This document shows, piece by piece, positions 1 through 8,725 of a DNA stretch of 24,229 bases. The stretch spans positions 1-24,229 of the IMG/VR virus record IMGVR_UViG_3300009502_001137; one strand, written 5' to 3'. Under the pieces are notes generated by a model. The model did not search any database. It was not told the DNA's origin and worked only from the letters and a program-made list of their open reading frames with translations. Position numbers and translations under genes: made by a program. Source of the DNA: a virus. Position 1 is the stretch's first letter. Each line of letters begins with the position of its first letter.

Positions 1-96
1 AAACTCATCTCCCAATTGCAGCGCACTCCCGCCGACGTTGGTGGCGGTCAGAGTGCCTCCGTAAGCCAATGCGCCTGTCACATAGTAAAGGCGCCC
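1..96 (-). pseudogene. C-terminal-domain fragment of a host beta-strand-repeat surface protein (partial)
   Basis: On the minus strand, in the frame whose last codon in the window is 1-3, the sequence reads GRLYYVTGALAYGG followed by TLTATNVGGSALQLGDEF and runs off the left edge. The pattern 'AYGGTLT-TN-GG-AL--GD-F' is the one seen near the C-terminus of autotransporter-associated beta-strand-repeat proteins of Verrucomicrobiota and Planctomycetota. The frame is closed by an in-frame TAG at 97-99, so the N-terminal part is missing here. The simplest reading is a chromosomal gene interrupted by the phage whose end starts near 97. Family assignment is from a 32-residue stretch only. Confidence 0.5.
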
Positions 97-189
97 CTAG
101 TTTGAGAAGAAATGGAAAAGGTTTGAGAAGTTCCGCCCATTCCGCCCCATACTTTGCCCCCCCGTAACGGACCGTTAAACACCCACTAA
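97..189. other. Probable phage/host junction and phage-end region
   Basis: These bases lie between the truncated host-like frame and the last phage gene, and no gene is seen in them. They hold two exact copies of GTTTGAGAAG (100-109 and 121-130), 21 bp apart, which is two helical turns. They are followed by CCGCCCATTCCGCCCC and a perfect palindrome TAACGG-A-CCGTTA (165-177). Ordered repeats next to a junction are what one expects of transposase or integrase binding sites. The exact end cannot be fixed from one side. The host frame implies that host DNA reaches at least position 96. Confidence 0.4.
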
Positions 190-1440
190 TCACCAAGCCG
201 AAAGCGCCGCTCGCTTCCAGCTATTGGTCCCCACGCTCACATAAACGTAGTTGGTGTCTGCGCACACGATGCCAGACCCGTAACCCCACGTCGTGCTGGT
301 GGCGTTGGTGATCGTCCGGGGAGTCAATTGCAAAACGGTATTCAACGCAATCACCCCTGGATTCGACGAGGGAATCGTTGCGGTGCAAAAGCCAGCATCC
401 TGCCAGGGAAACGGCACGGTGAAAACCCAAGCGTTGCCCGTAAGCGTTGGGGCGCTGTCTGAAAGCTGCCAGTTCAACGGGCTCACCGTATGCGAGAACA
501 TCAGCCTCACGCTGGACGATATGCCGTTAGTCAGCACCGACACCACGACGTTGGTGCCGGTCCCGTCAACGGCAGCGGTGAGCGTGTTGGTCACGGTCGT
601 CGCAGGCGTGTAGTTCACCGTAAAGGCATCCTTGTTGAGGAAGCTCCAGTGCAGCACGGTCCCCTGGTTGCCGCCGACATACTCGGTCCACCCGACGTTG
701 TAGTGTAGGGTGTAGGCGTTCAACTGCACGTCCTGGATCGCCGACCACCATCTTGTAGTTGCAAAGGTTGTGTCCACGTAGTTTTTGGTTGCGGCTTCGG
801 ATGGGCTTTTGGGCTCTCCCAAAACGAGCTTTTCTCCGTAGAGAGCGTTAGTGCATCCGAACAGGTCTGGCCGTGCCAGCCTCCAGTAGGTCACATTGGT
901 AACGGCCCCCGGCATCGGAATCGCCGTGAGGTCAAATGAGTTCGTTGCAATTGCCGAGCCGGAATAGAACATAACGCGCACCCGCGTATTGGTGATGAGG
1001 GTCACCGACCCGGCTACATAATTGCTCCCGTCATATGAGAAGAGCAACTGCGGCGTGCCCAATATCGCCGTATAGGTCACGCCGGCCAGATTCGTCACCC
1101 AGACCGGAGCGTTGGTCGCGCCCGCCGCTAGGCTGATGCCGTTGGTGGACCAGGCCGCTACGCGCTGACTGTTAAGCATGGCGTTGGTTTGGGCATCGGC
1201 CATACCCCCTTGGATCGCTGTAATCTCTCCTTGCAGCGTGGCGAAATTCGTTTCCACTGCCTGCCATTGCTGCCAAGGATAAACACCTCCGCTATGGTCC
1301 GATCCGTCAAGCGGCCAGAAAGTATCATTCGTGCGCCAGGTATTGGTTCCAATCCATGGAATCGTATAGGTTGCCGCCTCGGCCAGCACCGGAAACAAAA
1401 GCATCGAGCCAAGCAGTGTTATTATCAGTCTTTTTTTCAT
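190..1440 (-). CDS. Secreted-type tail fibre/distal tail protein
   Basis: A 416-residue protein and the last gene of the late operon. Residues 1-22 form a textbook signal peptide (MKKRL, hydrophobic core, then AEA before ATYT), which is unusual for a phage fibre. Residues 213-223 read PSEAATKNYVD, a motif common in phage tail-fibre proteins ('DAATKNYVD'). The rest is Asn/Thr-rich and predicted beta-rich. The C-terminus has the pattern TNYVYVSVGTNSWKR, also typical of fibre ends. It starts with ATG at 1438-1440, three bases after the preceding gene stops, so it is translationally linked to it. Position and motifs support a receptor-binding or distal tail role; the exact function is inferred. 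Confidence 0.7.
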   Translation of the reverse strand: MKKRLIITLLGSMLLFPVLAEAATYTIPWIGTNTWRTNDTFWPLDGSDHSGGVYPWQQWQAVETNFATLQGEITAIQGGMADAQTNAMLNSQRVAAWSTNGISLAAGATNAPVWVTNLAGVTYTAILGTPQLLFSYDGSNYVAGSVTLITNTRVRVMFYSGSAIATNSFDLTAIPMPGAVTNVTYWRLARPDLFGCTNALYGEKLVLGEPKSPSEAATKNYVDTTFATTRWWSAIQDVQLNAYTLHYNVGWTEYVGGNQGTVLHWSFLNKDAFTVNYTPATTVTNTLTAAVDGTGTNVVVSVLTNGISSSVRLMFSHTVSPLNWQLSDSAPTLTGNAWVFTVPFPWQDAGFCTATIPSSNPGVIALNTVLQLTPRTITNATSTTWGYGSGIVCADTNYVYVSVGTNSWKRAALSAW

Positions 1441-1443
1441 AAT

Positions 1444-2385
1444 CTAATCGGTTGAGAGCCCCGTGCCGTCCGTAGAGAGTCCATTGCCATCCGAGCTGAG
1501 TCCCGATGGCAGGTTGCCGGGGATACGACTGTTGCCGTCCATCCAGACACCAAATGGCATGCCCCACGCCATCGAGCAGCTCGACGGGTCGGATGCCAGA
1601 ATCGTAAAGTTGACGTCTAAGGTGATTGCCTGCAGTGCGTAATAGGTTGTGGCAGCGATTGAGTTGTTTATCCGTTGCAACGGAAACGGCACCGAGCTCA
1701 CCATTGGCACCGTCACCAACAACTCTCCGTCCACGACCGGCTTCCACCCGGAATCCGTAACATCGATCCTCATCGCCGTATCCCAGCCCCCGTATTCAAA
1801 GCACCATCGGCACCGGCCGCTCCAATAGGGAATCTTCAATCTGCCTCCGGCATACCGCGCCTGAGCCCGCGCCATCGCCAAATAGCCATAGTAAATGGAC
1901 CACCCCGACATCGCCGTGCCCGCGAGGTGGGGAGGAGCGTTATTCCATACAGGCGCCCCATTGAAATTCCAGACGAACTGGGGTTGCATGTAATTGGTCC
2001 AGACCGTTGAGTCCGTTGGGGGATCGGCATGCGCATTCACGGATCTAAATTGATAATTCTGCGCCCAGTGGTTCGTCAGTGTCAGTGCGTTCAGGCTCGC
2101 CAGACAATCGCTATAGAACTGAGCATCCCCTGCATCCCCTAAAGCCGACCCGCCCGGTGAAAGCGCTAATGTGTCGCGCCACCTCCAGTGCGTGTAATCA
2201 GCGATGGTTGCGACCCAGCTCGGCGCATTCCCAACGTCGATGTCTGCTGGCAAGTAAGTCAGCCCTGCCTGGCGCACCCAAATCGACTCCGGAAGGCCAT
2301 TGGTGCTTTTCACGTGATGGGGAGATTCCACCACCACCCGGTGTCGGCTTTCGAGCAGCGCATTATCTATGAGCTGCCCGCTCAT
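1444..2385 (-). CDS. Putative distal tail protein, unknown family
   Basis: A 313-residue protein that I do not recognise. It begins with an ATGA overlap with the stop of the tail-hub gene, so the two are translationally coupled. It is rich in Trp and Tyr with no evident signal peptide. The C-terminus ends in a short tandem peptide repeat (GLSSDGNGLSTDGTGLSTD), suggesting replication slippage or a flexible tail. Its place between the hub and the fibre gene suggests a baseplate or tail-tip accessory protein; this is inference from order only. Confidence 0.6.
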   Translation of the reverse strand: MSGQLIDNALLESRHRVVVESPHHVKSTNGLPESIWVRQAGLTYLPADIDVGNAPSWVATIADYTHWRWRDTLALSPGGSALGDAGDAQFYSDCLASLNALTLTNHWAQNYQFRSVNAHADPPTDSTVWTNYMQPQFVWNFNGAPVWNNAPPHLAGTAMSGWSIYYGYLAMARAQARYAGGRLKIPYWSGRCRWCFEYGGWDTAMRIDVTDSGWKPVVDGELLVTVPMVSSVPFPLQRINNSIAATTYYALQAITLDVNFTILASDPSSCSMAWGMPFGVWMDGNSRIPGNLPSGLSSDGNGLSTDGTGLSTD

Positions 2386-4769
2386 GTCGGCATGATGTAT
2401 TTCTTAGTCCACTCGCGCGCGGTGTTCACCTCGATGCACTTTAGATCACTGGAGGAGAAACTCACCCCGCTGTAGTCCACCACGGCGACATATATAACAT
2501 CGCCCGTGTTGAACCGCGGGAACATCACCTGGGCCTCGGTCGTGGTGCCGTCGTTGGAATTCCGGCGGTTATCGTCCACGTAGGTGTACGCGAAGTTGGT
2601 CCCCTCGACCGTTGCCCCCCCCGGCATTCGCCCTGGCATTGATTTTGCCACCTTGAACTCGGCGCCCACCTGAGCCGTATTGTTAAACCTCTTCACGCCC
2701 AGATAATTCGCGTTAAAAAGGCTCGTGATCTGGCACTGCATCACCCCGCCGCCCCCGCCGATCCTCACATCGCTAGCCGTGTCATTGCCCGTGTCAGTAT
2801 CCGCGCAAGCCGGGGCCGCCAGCGCCACCGCAAACTTCGCGCTGCCGTCCGACGCATCCGTATAATGCAGCCGCAGAGGCTTCATCACGCGCGTCGCCCC
2901 CGTCAACGCCGGCGTCCGCTGCAGCAGCTCCGCCGGATCATGTTCGATCTTCGCCGTCAAGGCCCCGCCCACATCCTTCAGCAGGATCGCCTCGTATTTC
3001 TTCTCTGGCAGCCCCGCACTCGTATTCTCCTTTGCCGAGTGCTTCCCTAGCGTCACACTGTTGTCCCCGTTGCTCGATTTCCCCGACGCCCGCGCCTTCG
3101 GGTTCGAGTAAATCCGCCGCTGCCGATTGATCAAGAAAAGTGCCGTCAATCCCCCCGCGCTCAAAAACTGCTGCGGCCCGATCACCAGCGTCCGCCGCCC
3201 CGTCCCATATTCCTTCGTGATCGACTGGATCCAGGCATTCATCGCCGCCCATTCCGTCCGGCCATTGCTCAGGTTCAGCACGTTCCCGAGGTTGACCCCT
3301 CCGGAAATCTCACGCCCCACCACCGTCACCTCTCCCTCGTGCTGCAACCCCGCCAGCGACGTGTAAAGCATCTGCGCCAGCCCCGCCGGAATCGTGTCCC
3401 CATCGACCGACTCCGATATGGCGCCGTATTTCCCCGTCACGCCATTCGTGATCACCCCTCGCCACGAAAGCTGCTTCCTCGGAAACCATTCCACCAGTGA
3501 TCCATTCGTCGCCGTCTCCGGATCGCTCCCCGTCGCGTCCACGTCATAAAGCTTGTAAGTCGCATCCGCCGTTATTGTCACCGCCTGCCCGGTCACCGGC
3601 GTCCCATCCTCCAGCGTCATCCATTCGCAGATCGACGATCCATCCATCAGGATGTTCGGATATGTGCTCAGGCTCACGATATTCCCGTCATCATCCTGCA
3701 CCGTTAATCCGCCCAGCAACGCAAAGGCCCTCACCTTCGTGCTCTGCAGCTCCGGCAACACCGCCCGCCAAAAAGCCCGGTTATTCGCCGGCGTCAACGT
3801 CTGCAGCTCCCCATACACATGCGTCATACTGAACCCCTGCAAATCAATCGTCTGCACCAGCACCCGCAGCCCCCCATCCGGGTCCAGCGCGTTATTAGAT
3901 CCATGCGGCCCATACTTCTGCTTCGTCTTCTGCACCCAGGACGCCCCGTCAAACTGGTTCGTCTGCTTAAAAAACAGCACCACACTCCGCGCCTGCAAGT
4001 CCGGCCTCGCCACGATCCGCATCGACTCATGCCCCACCCCATCCGCCAGCGCCAGCGTCACCGGCGTGTTGTTAGCCCCCGACGTCACATTCGCGGTCGG
4101 CGGTAGTGTCGAGTAATCAAACCACAGCCCCGCATCCGGCGAGCACCGCAGGCAATACTCGATCACCTCCGTGCACTTCACATCCTGCATCGGGTAAGGC
4201 GCCAGCGGCACCGCCACGTCAATCGTCCCGATCTGGAAGGGCGCCGCCATCCCCTGCGCCTCAAACATATCCAGGCAATGCTGCAACGTCTCCTCGATTT
4301 GCTGCCCCGTGTGTATCCGGCCAAAGGTCGTCGGCGGCGTAAACTTGTAGCACAGCCACACGTCGCTGCTCAAGTCATGCACCGTCTGATCCACCGGCCC
4401 CAGCCACCAGCACGCCTGTTGTTGATACGCCGTCTCCTGCAGGTCATACCACGGCCCCGCGAAATTGTAGATCACCCCCTCAAAATCCGGCCGCCCCTCC
4501 AGCACATGCAGCAATCGCTTACCCTGGAACTCGATCACCCCTCCCGCAAAACTGTTCGGCGCCCCAGTCCCAGACTCCCGGCCCGCCCGCAAGATCACCT
4601 GCGCTTCAAATGGGAAAATAGGGTCATCAAACACATTGGCCATCGGCTTCCCAACGCGAAACGTGTCCATCGCCAGATTCACCACCTTCGACATCGCCGA
4701 CTCATCCTCCAAACCCCAATCAGCCAGTGTCTTTTCCGTTCCGTTGTATGCCAGTGTCGTGTAGGTCAT
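2382..4769 (-). CDS. Putative tail-tip hub (Tal/gp27-like) protein
   Basis: A 795-residue protein directly downstream of the tape measure gene, the position of the tail hub or tail-associated protein in siphophages. The first half has the mixed alpha/beta look of hub proteins (GVIYNFAGPWYDLQ, about residues 98-111; a segment around IEYCLRCSPDAGLWFDY). The last 200 residues carry a Gly-run and beta-rich sequence typical of tip extensions. The start is ATG at 4767-4769, 27 bp after the tape measure stop. No lytic domain is recognisable. The hub call rests on order and size rather than on a diagnostic motif. Confidence 0.6.
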   Translation of the reverse strand: MTYTTLAYNGTEKTLADWGLEDESAMSKVVNLAMDTFRVGKPMANVFDDPIFPFEAQVILRAGRESGTGAPNSFAGGVIEFQGKRLLHVLEGRPDFEGVIYNFAGPWYDLQETAYQQQACWWLGPVDQTVHDLSSDVWLCYKFTPPTTFGRIHTGQQIEETLQHCLDMFEAQGMAAPFQIGTIDVAVPLAPYPMQDVKCTEVIEYCLRCSPDAGLWFDYSTLPPTANVTSGANNTPVTLALADGVGHESMRIVARPDLQARSVVLFFKQTNQFDGASWVQKTKQKYGPHGSNNALDPDGGLRVLVQTIDLQGFSMTHVYGELQTLTPANNRAFWRAVLPELQSTKVRAFALLGGLTVQDDDGNIVSLSTYPNILMDGSSICEWMTLEDGTPVTGQAVTITADATYKLYDVDATGSDPETATNGSLVEWFPRKQLSWRGVITNGVTGKYGAISESVDGDTIPAGLAQMLYTSLAGLQHEGEVTVVGREISGGVNLGNVLNLSNGRTEWAAMNAWIQSITKEYGTGRRTLVIGPQQFLSAGGLTALFLINRQRRIYSNPKARASGKSSNGDNSVTLGKHSAKENTSAGLPEKKYEAILLKDVGGALTAKIEHDPAELLQRTPALTGATRVMKPLRLHYTDASDGSAKFAVALAAPACADTDTGNDTASDVRIGGGGGVMQCQITSLFNANYLGVKRFNNTAQVGAEFKVAKSMPGRMPGGATVEGTNFAYTYVDDNRRNSNDGTTTEAQVMFPRFNTGDVIYVAVVDYSGVSFSSSDLKCIEVNTAREWTKKYIMPT

Positions 4770-4795
4770 TGCCGTTGCTCACAGGGGAAATCGCT

Positions 4796-6292
4796 TCAAA
4801 TCCGCGGCGGGGCTGCTTCGATCGCCCGCAGCCGCTTGCTCTGTTCTGCCAACTCCTTTGCCACCTTCAGGTTGTGGCTTTCCTGCGCCCTCAAAGCTTC
4901 CAACGTCTCTTCACTGACTCTTTTGCCCGACTGCGCCGCCTGCACAATCTGCTTCTGGAGCTGCCCCAGCTTGTCATCCCCTTGGTTCTTTTCGTCAGTA
5001 ATTCGCCCGGTCGTCTCCAGCTCTGTCGTCTCATCCTTCAGCTTGCCGGCCACGGCCCTTCCCTGCTGCCGAATCCCCAAAACCTCCCGCTTCCCAGGCA
5101 GCGTCCGCTCCAGTTCATCCACCCGATCGGCGTTGCTCTTCGCCCTCGTCTCCGCGACACTGGCATCTCCCTCCGCACCCGGCAGCCTTTGTTCGTCAAT
5201 GGACTTCATGAGCGCCTTCGTTCGCTCGTTGAATTTCCGTTGCAGATCCCGCTTCCGCTTCGCTTCCTCCAGTCGGGCGTCAGCTTCCACCCCTACCGAT
5301 TCCCCCGGAACCTCGCCCGAGCCGACTAACCCCTCTGCCGTCCCTGCCTCATCGGCCGCGGTTTGTGCCTCCTCGTATTCCGTATCGTATTCAGCCTGCT
5401 TCTTCTTCCCCTCCTCCAAATCCTTTTCCGCCTGAGCTCGGCGGGCCTTCAGTCCATCCCGCTTCTTCCGGGCCTCTTGGGCTGCCGTCATTAGACTCTG
5501 TTGCGACGCCTTGTCATGCTGCAACTCCGTCTCCTGCAGCTTCACCTCATCCTGCTCGCCCTTCGTCTTCAGATCGTCCTGAATCTTCCGGTAGCGCTCC
5601 TTGATCCCCGCCCGTGCCTTGATCGCGCCCACCTCGTCCAGCTTCCCGCTCTTCTGCTTCAGGTCCACCTCGGCCAGCTCCTTGGCTTCCCCGGAGCTGT
5701 TCACCTCAGCTTGTGCGTTCGTGAACTCGTGCAGCTTGTCAATCGCCTGCGCTATCGAAGTCTTAAACTTGTCCTCCGCCTTGCCAATGTTGGCGATCGC
5801 CACCGCAAAATCCGCCGCGCTCACCTTCGCCGCGTCCAGCGCCGCCTTCTTCGCCTCGATCCCCGGCAGGAAATCCTTGCTCGCGTTCTGCGCCGCCGCC
5901 GCGTCCAGCTTTGCGTTCCAATCATCCAGCGCCTTCTTCGCCGCCCCAAACACCCCGATCGCGATGGTCAAGCCCGCTACGATCGGATTCATCATCAGCT
6001 TCGCCGCCAGGCCCGCAATAGGAAACTCGTGCGCCAGCTCCCGCGTCAGCTTCTTCAGTTCCGTCTTCTTCAGATTCAGGAACCCCGTCTTGGTCGCGAC
6101 CTCCTCCGTATCCTTCGCATGCTCCTGGAGCGCCTTTCCGCCCGTGCCCATCGCCGCCGTGTGCGCATTCTGCTCCGGCGTCAGCTCCGCCAGTTTGGTC
6201 TTTGTCGACCCCAGCGCCGTATTCGTCTGCTGTGACGCCGCCACCAGGGAACTCGCATCCCCCGTGATCTTGATGGGAAACTCATTCGGCAT
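4796..6292 (-). CDS. Tail tape measure protein
   Basis: A 498-residue protein with the expected composition of a tape measure. Most of residues 120-490 is charged, Ala/Lys/Glu-rich coiled coil, and one hydrophobic segment (about residues 92-118, PIAGLAAKLM to AIGVFGAA) would be the membrane-spanning part. The N-terminus (FPIKITGDASSLVAASQQTN) resembles other short tape measures. It sits downstream of the tail tube gene and upstream of the hub, the canonical order. By the usual rule of about 0.15 nm per residue this predicts a short tail near 75 nm; that figure is inference. The start ATG is three bases after the upstream stop. Confidence 0.8.
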   Translation of the reverse strand: MPNEFPIKITGDASSLVAASQQTNTALGSTKTKLAELTPEQNAHTAAMGTGGKALQEHAKDTEEVATKTGFLNLKKTELKKLTRELAHEFPIAGLAAKLMMNPIVAGLTIAIGVFGAAKKALDDWNAKLDAAAAQNASKDFLPGIEAKKAALDAAKVSAADFAVAIANIGKAEDKFKTSIAQAIDKLHEFTNAQAEVNSSGEAKELAEVDLKQKSGKLDEVGAIKARAGIKERYRKIQDDLKTKGEQDEVKLQETELQHDKASQQSLMTAAQEARKKRDGLKARRAQAEKDLEEGKKKQAEYDTEYEEAQTAADEAGTAEGLVGSGEVPGESVGVEADARLEEAKRKRDLQRKFNERTKALMKSIDEQRLPGAEGDASVAETRAKSNADRVDELERTLPGKREVLGIRQQGRAVAGKLKDETTELETTGRITDEKNQGDDKLGQLQKQIVQAAQSGKRVSEETLEALRAQESHNLKVAKELAEQSKRLRAIEAAPPRI

Positions 6293-6295
6293 AAC

Positions 6296-7267
6296 TCACT
6301 GCGGACCGATTATAGTTGTCGTAATCGCAGGCGGGAAATACGGCCCGGTCGGGCTGGACTCGTAAGGCCCGAACGCAAAGTAGAGTCCCATCTCCGCCGT
6401 AAACGTGACGTTGCTGGTGTAAACCGAATGGCTCACCAGGTTGGTCAGGTATGTAGCATTGCCCAGCGTCAGCACGTAGCGCGATCCGGCCACCAATAAG
6501 CTGTTAGTGAACGCCGCGCAGGCATACCTGTAATAGCCGGGCCCAGGAGATGGCGGAGCGTATACCGCCCCCGCTGGTATCACGTTTGTCGGGACATTAG
6601 ACGGCATCGTATCCGGCAGCAGCGAAGCATTATACGTCCCCCCATCCGTCGGCACGTAGATCACCATCGCACCCCCGACCTGGTCCAGCTCCACCCTGTA
6701 TCCCTGCGGTTCCAGTGGCGTGCTCGCCAGCCCATTCGTCGGCGTCGCGCTCACCGCCGCTCCCCAGACGATATTCGTCCCGTTAGCAAACGGCATCACC
6801 AGCGCCGTCATCGTCACTGCCCGCGTCTGCATGCCCCCCGTCATCGTCCGCAGCGGAAACTGCACCGTCGCCGGCCCGCTCGCTGCCGACCGATACCCCG
6901 GAACATTCGTCGAAAGCGACAGCGCGCTATAAGTCCCGTTGCTCGTCACCGTCATATTCATCGTCCCCGGTGCCCCCACCATTTCCACCGCGTAATCATC
7001 CGGCACCAGGTGCACCGATACCACCCCATTCGTCGGAAACACCGTGATCGGCGTCCCCCACCAGATCTCCGCCCAGTAATCCTCCGGCTCCCCCAGCGCC
7101 GTGATCAGCAGCGCCCGGCTCTGTGCGTTCCCCGTGCACGTCTTCAGCGCGAACACCACCGTCGCCGTCCCATCCGCGTTCGTCTGCCCCTGCGCCGGCC
7201 GGGCAAACCCCGCCGCCAACCCAATAACAAGTCCGATTAGTGCCAATCCGTGTAATCCGTGTCTCAT
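6296..7267 (-). CDS. Secreted protein with two tandem homologous domains, tail module
   Basis: A 323-residue protein of unknown family. Residues 1-27 are a signal peptide (RHGLHGLALIGLVIGLAAGF, then ARPAQG before Q). Residues 33-120 and 131-216 are clearly homologous: both have TVxFxLxTxTGxxQxRAxxxTAL near the start, PTNG in the middle and GTY-(S/N)A-SL at the end. The start ATG is supported by GGAG at 7276-7279 with 8-nt spacing. It lies between a minor tail gene and the tape measure, where tail-assembly chaperones usually sit, but it does not resemble one. Codons 2-12 are encoded by a tandem word repeat (see 7231-7262). Confidence 0.65.
   Translation of the reverse strand: MRHGLHGLALIGLVIGLAAGFARPAQGQTNADGTATVVFALKTCTGNAQSRALLITALGEPEDYWAEIWWGTPITVFPTNGVVSVHLVPDDYAVEMVGAPGTMNMTVTSNGTYSALSLSTNVPGYRSAASGPATVQFPLRTMTGGMQTRAVTMTALVMPFANGTNIVWGAAVSATPTNGLASTPLEPQGYRVELDQVGGAMVIYVPTDGGTYNASLLPDTMPSNVPTNVIPAGAVYAPPSPGPGYYRYACAAFTNSLLVAGSRYVLTLGNATYLTNLVSHSVYTSNVTFTAEMGLYFAFGPYESSPTGPYFPPAITTTIIGPQ
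7231..7262 (-). repeat. ACACGGATT tandem word inside signal-peptide codons
   Basis: Read on the minus strand, two copies of ACACGGATT are followed by GGCACTAATCGGAC. They encode residues 2-12 of the secreted 323-aa protein. Related sequence occurs at the starts at 21328 and 21945, and degenerately before the start at 8951. Confidence 0.7.
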
Positions 7268-7281
7268 GGTTATATCTCCTC
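7268..7281 (-). promoter_or_regulatory. Shine-Dalgarno of the secreted two-domain protein
   Basis: On the minus strand GAGGAG (7276-7281) precedes ATG by 8 nt and overlaps the stop codon of the upstream gene. It fixes the start of the 323-residue protein even though its first codons are repeat-derived. Confidence 0.7.
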
Positions 7282-7699
7282 AGCTATCCGCTACGGGCGC
7301 CTGCAACACCGCCCCATCAATCGTATAGCGGAACACCGTCTCGCGCCCGATCCGGTCCACCGCTGTCACATCCAGAATCATCCCCGTGTAGCTGTCCGCG
7401 AACCCCCCATCCTCCACCACCAGCGTCACATTCGCCGGCACGTCCCCGCTGTGCCGCCGCGAGAACTTCCCCGCCTCATCACCATTCGCGTGGTTCCGCG
7501 ATACCGTCCACGAAAACGACGTCACCCCGTTCTTCCGCGCCCAGGCAAACGGATGCGCCCCCCGGAACAGCGGCGTTAACTGCCCCTTCCGCCGCTCCGA
7601 CGGCAGCGGAGATGGATCAATGATCCACTGCTCCGCCCCATCGTTACCCAGCACGATGTCCGGCAGCACCCCCTCCGCATCCTTCGCCGTGATCTTCAC
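7280..7699 (-). CDS. Putative minor tail protein
   Basis: A 139-residue protein, with GTG start at 7697-7699 (MKITAKDAEGVLPD). It has beta-rich, soluble composition with no signal peptide or membrane segment. It follows the tail tube gene, so it is probably a tail component or tail-assembly factor; I do not recognise a family. Its stop codon TGA overlaps the Shine-Dalgarno sequence of the next gene. The 30 bp before its start consist of three copies of an AGCTGAAA-type word rather than a purine SD. Confidence 0.6.
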   Translation of the reverse strand: MKITAKDAEGVLPDIVLGNDGAEQWIIDPSPLPSERRKGQLTPLFRGAHPFAWARKNGVTSFSWTVSRNHANGDEAGKFSRRHSGDVPANVTLVVEDGGFADSYTGMILDVTAVDRIGRETVFRYTIDGAVLQAPVADS

Positions 7700-7726
7700 T
7701 CAGCTTTCAGCTTTTCAGCGTTTGCT
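7700..7726 (-). repeat. GCTGAAA tandem word at gene junction
   Basis: On the minus strand, three near-copies of (A)GCTGAAA lie immediately before the GTG start of the minor tail gene. The same word is used at 8693-8725. Confidence 0.75.
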
Positions 7727-7729
7727 TTC

Positions 7730-8692
7730 CTATGCGGAGAACAACACCAGCGGTTGCGGCACCCCGGCCGTAAACACCATCGTATTCACGAAGCCAACCT
7801 CCCCGTTGCCCAGCTTCGTCCCGCCAAACTCATAGCCCGCCCCGAAGACCCCCGCGTTCTTCAGCGTGATCGTCTTCGCGTTCGGTCCCGTCAGCACCAG
7901 GTCGCCCCCCGAGAATTGTTTGCCCAGCGTCCCCGCATTGATCGCCGTGTCAATCTGCGCCTGCGTCGGCCCATACGGACGCACCTTCGCCATGAACGAC
8001 ACCGAGTCCAGCTTGTAGCCGCGCACCAGCTTCTGCACCACCAGCGGCGAGTATTTGATGTCATTCGACAACACCCACTCATCCTCCGCCTCGATCGTAT
8101 CGCCCCCGTCGCCCCCCCACCCCACCGTTGTGCCCCACGCCCCCGTCCACGCGCCCGCCTGGAAGTCCGCCATCGTGAACACCCCCCCCGGATCAGCCGC
8201 CCCGGAGGCCGCATACGTGCGGAATGCGCCCGCATCCCCAAGCTTCTTAGCCGACGCCAGTATCCCCGTGATCTCGATCGGCCCAAACAGTGGCTTATCC
8301 ACCCCCAGGTGGATCTCCGGATGCTTCGTAATCGCGCTCCGCGCCATCGTGATCATCCGCCCGTCCAGCGCCCACACCTTGGTTGTCACATCCCCCGCTG
8401 CCGCACCATGTGGCCGCGTCCCGATCACCAGCGCCCCCGCCCTGGCCCCCACGCTCACCCCCAGGTAAGCCGGAAACAGCTCGCCCAGGTTGCCCCACGA
8501 ATCCCACGGCGTCGTGCTGATCACGTCCACCGAGTTCCCCTGCAGCGACGTCACCCGCCCGTGAAACCCGGAACTCCGGTCAATCTTCTCCTGCTTCACC
8601 TCATACTTCGTCGCGCCATTCTCTCCCTCCGGAAAGAAACCCGTCGTCCCCCGATAAACCTTGGCCGGCCCCGAATAAATGTTCTCGCTCAT
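7730..8692 (-). CDS. Major tail (tube) protein
   Basis: A 320-residue soluble protein starting MSENIYSGPAKVYRG and ending LVLFSA. Size, position before the tape measure, Gly-rich beta composition and 'VKxEKIDRSSGFHGRVTSLQGN' style N-terminal region fit tail tube proteins of siphophages. No separate sheath gene of about 400-500 residues is present next to it, which argues for a non-contractile tail. The ATG (8690-8692) is preceded by a CTGAAA word array rather than a strong SD. Confidence 0.7.
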   Translation of the reverse strand: MSENIYSGPAKVYRGTTGFFPEGENGATKYEVKQEKIDRSSGFHGRVTSLQGNSVDVISTTPWDSWGNLGELFPAYLGVSVGARAGALVIGTRPHGAAAGDVTTKVWALDGRMITMARSAITKHPEIHLGVDKPLFGPIEITGILASAKKLGDAGAFRTYAASGAADPGGVFTMADFQAGAWTGAWGTTVGWGGDGGDTIEAEDEWVLSNDIKYSPLVVQKLVRGYKLDSVSFMAKVRPYGPTQAQIDTAINAGTLGKQFSGGDLVLTGPNAKTITLKNAGVFGAGYEFGGTKLGNGEVGFVNTMVFTAGVPQPLVLFSA

Positions 8693-8725
8693 AGTTTCAG
8701 CCTTTCAGTATTTCAGCCTTTCAGC
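8693..8725 (-). repeat. CTGAAA tandem word at gene junction
   Basis: Four copies of a CTGAAA-centred word fill the gap before the tail tube gene. The first copy supplies the TGA stop of the upstream 76-residue gene (GGC TGA), so the word is shared between gene end and leader. Confidence 0.75.

Noticed and set aside
165-177. TAACGG-A-CCGTTA palindrome as a terminator for the late operon
   Set aside because: The loop is one base and no U-run follows, so it cannot act as an intrinsic terminator. It may be a protein-binding site.
5-196. 63-codon minus-strand frame at the left edge
   Set aside because: Composition is arbitrary (RRHSDRHQRRR). A different frame over 1-96 encodes the recognisable beta-strand motif.
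4278-6365. Long plus-strand open frames opposite the tape measure and hub genes
   Set aside because: They are antisense shadows of GC-rich minus-strand genes: Arg/Pro/Ser-rich composition, no motifs and no ribosome sites.
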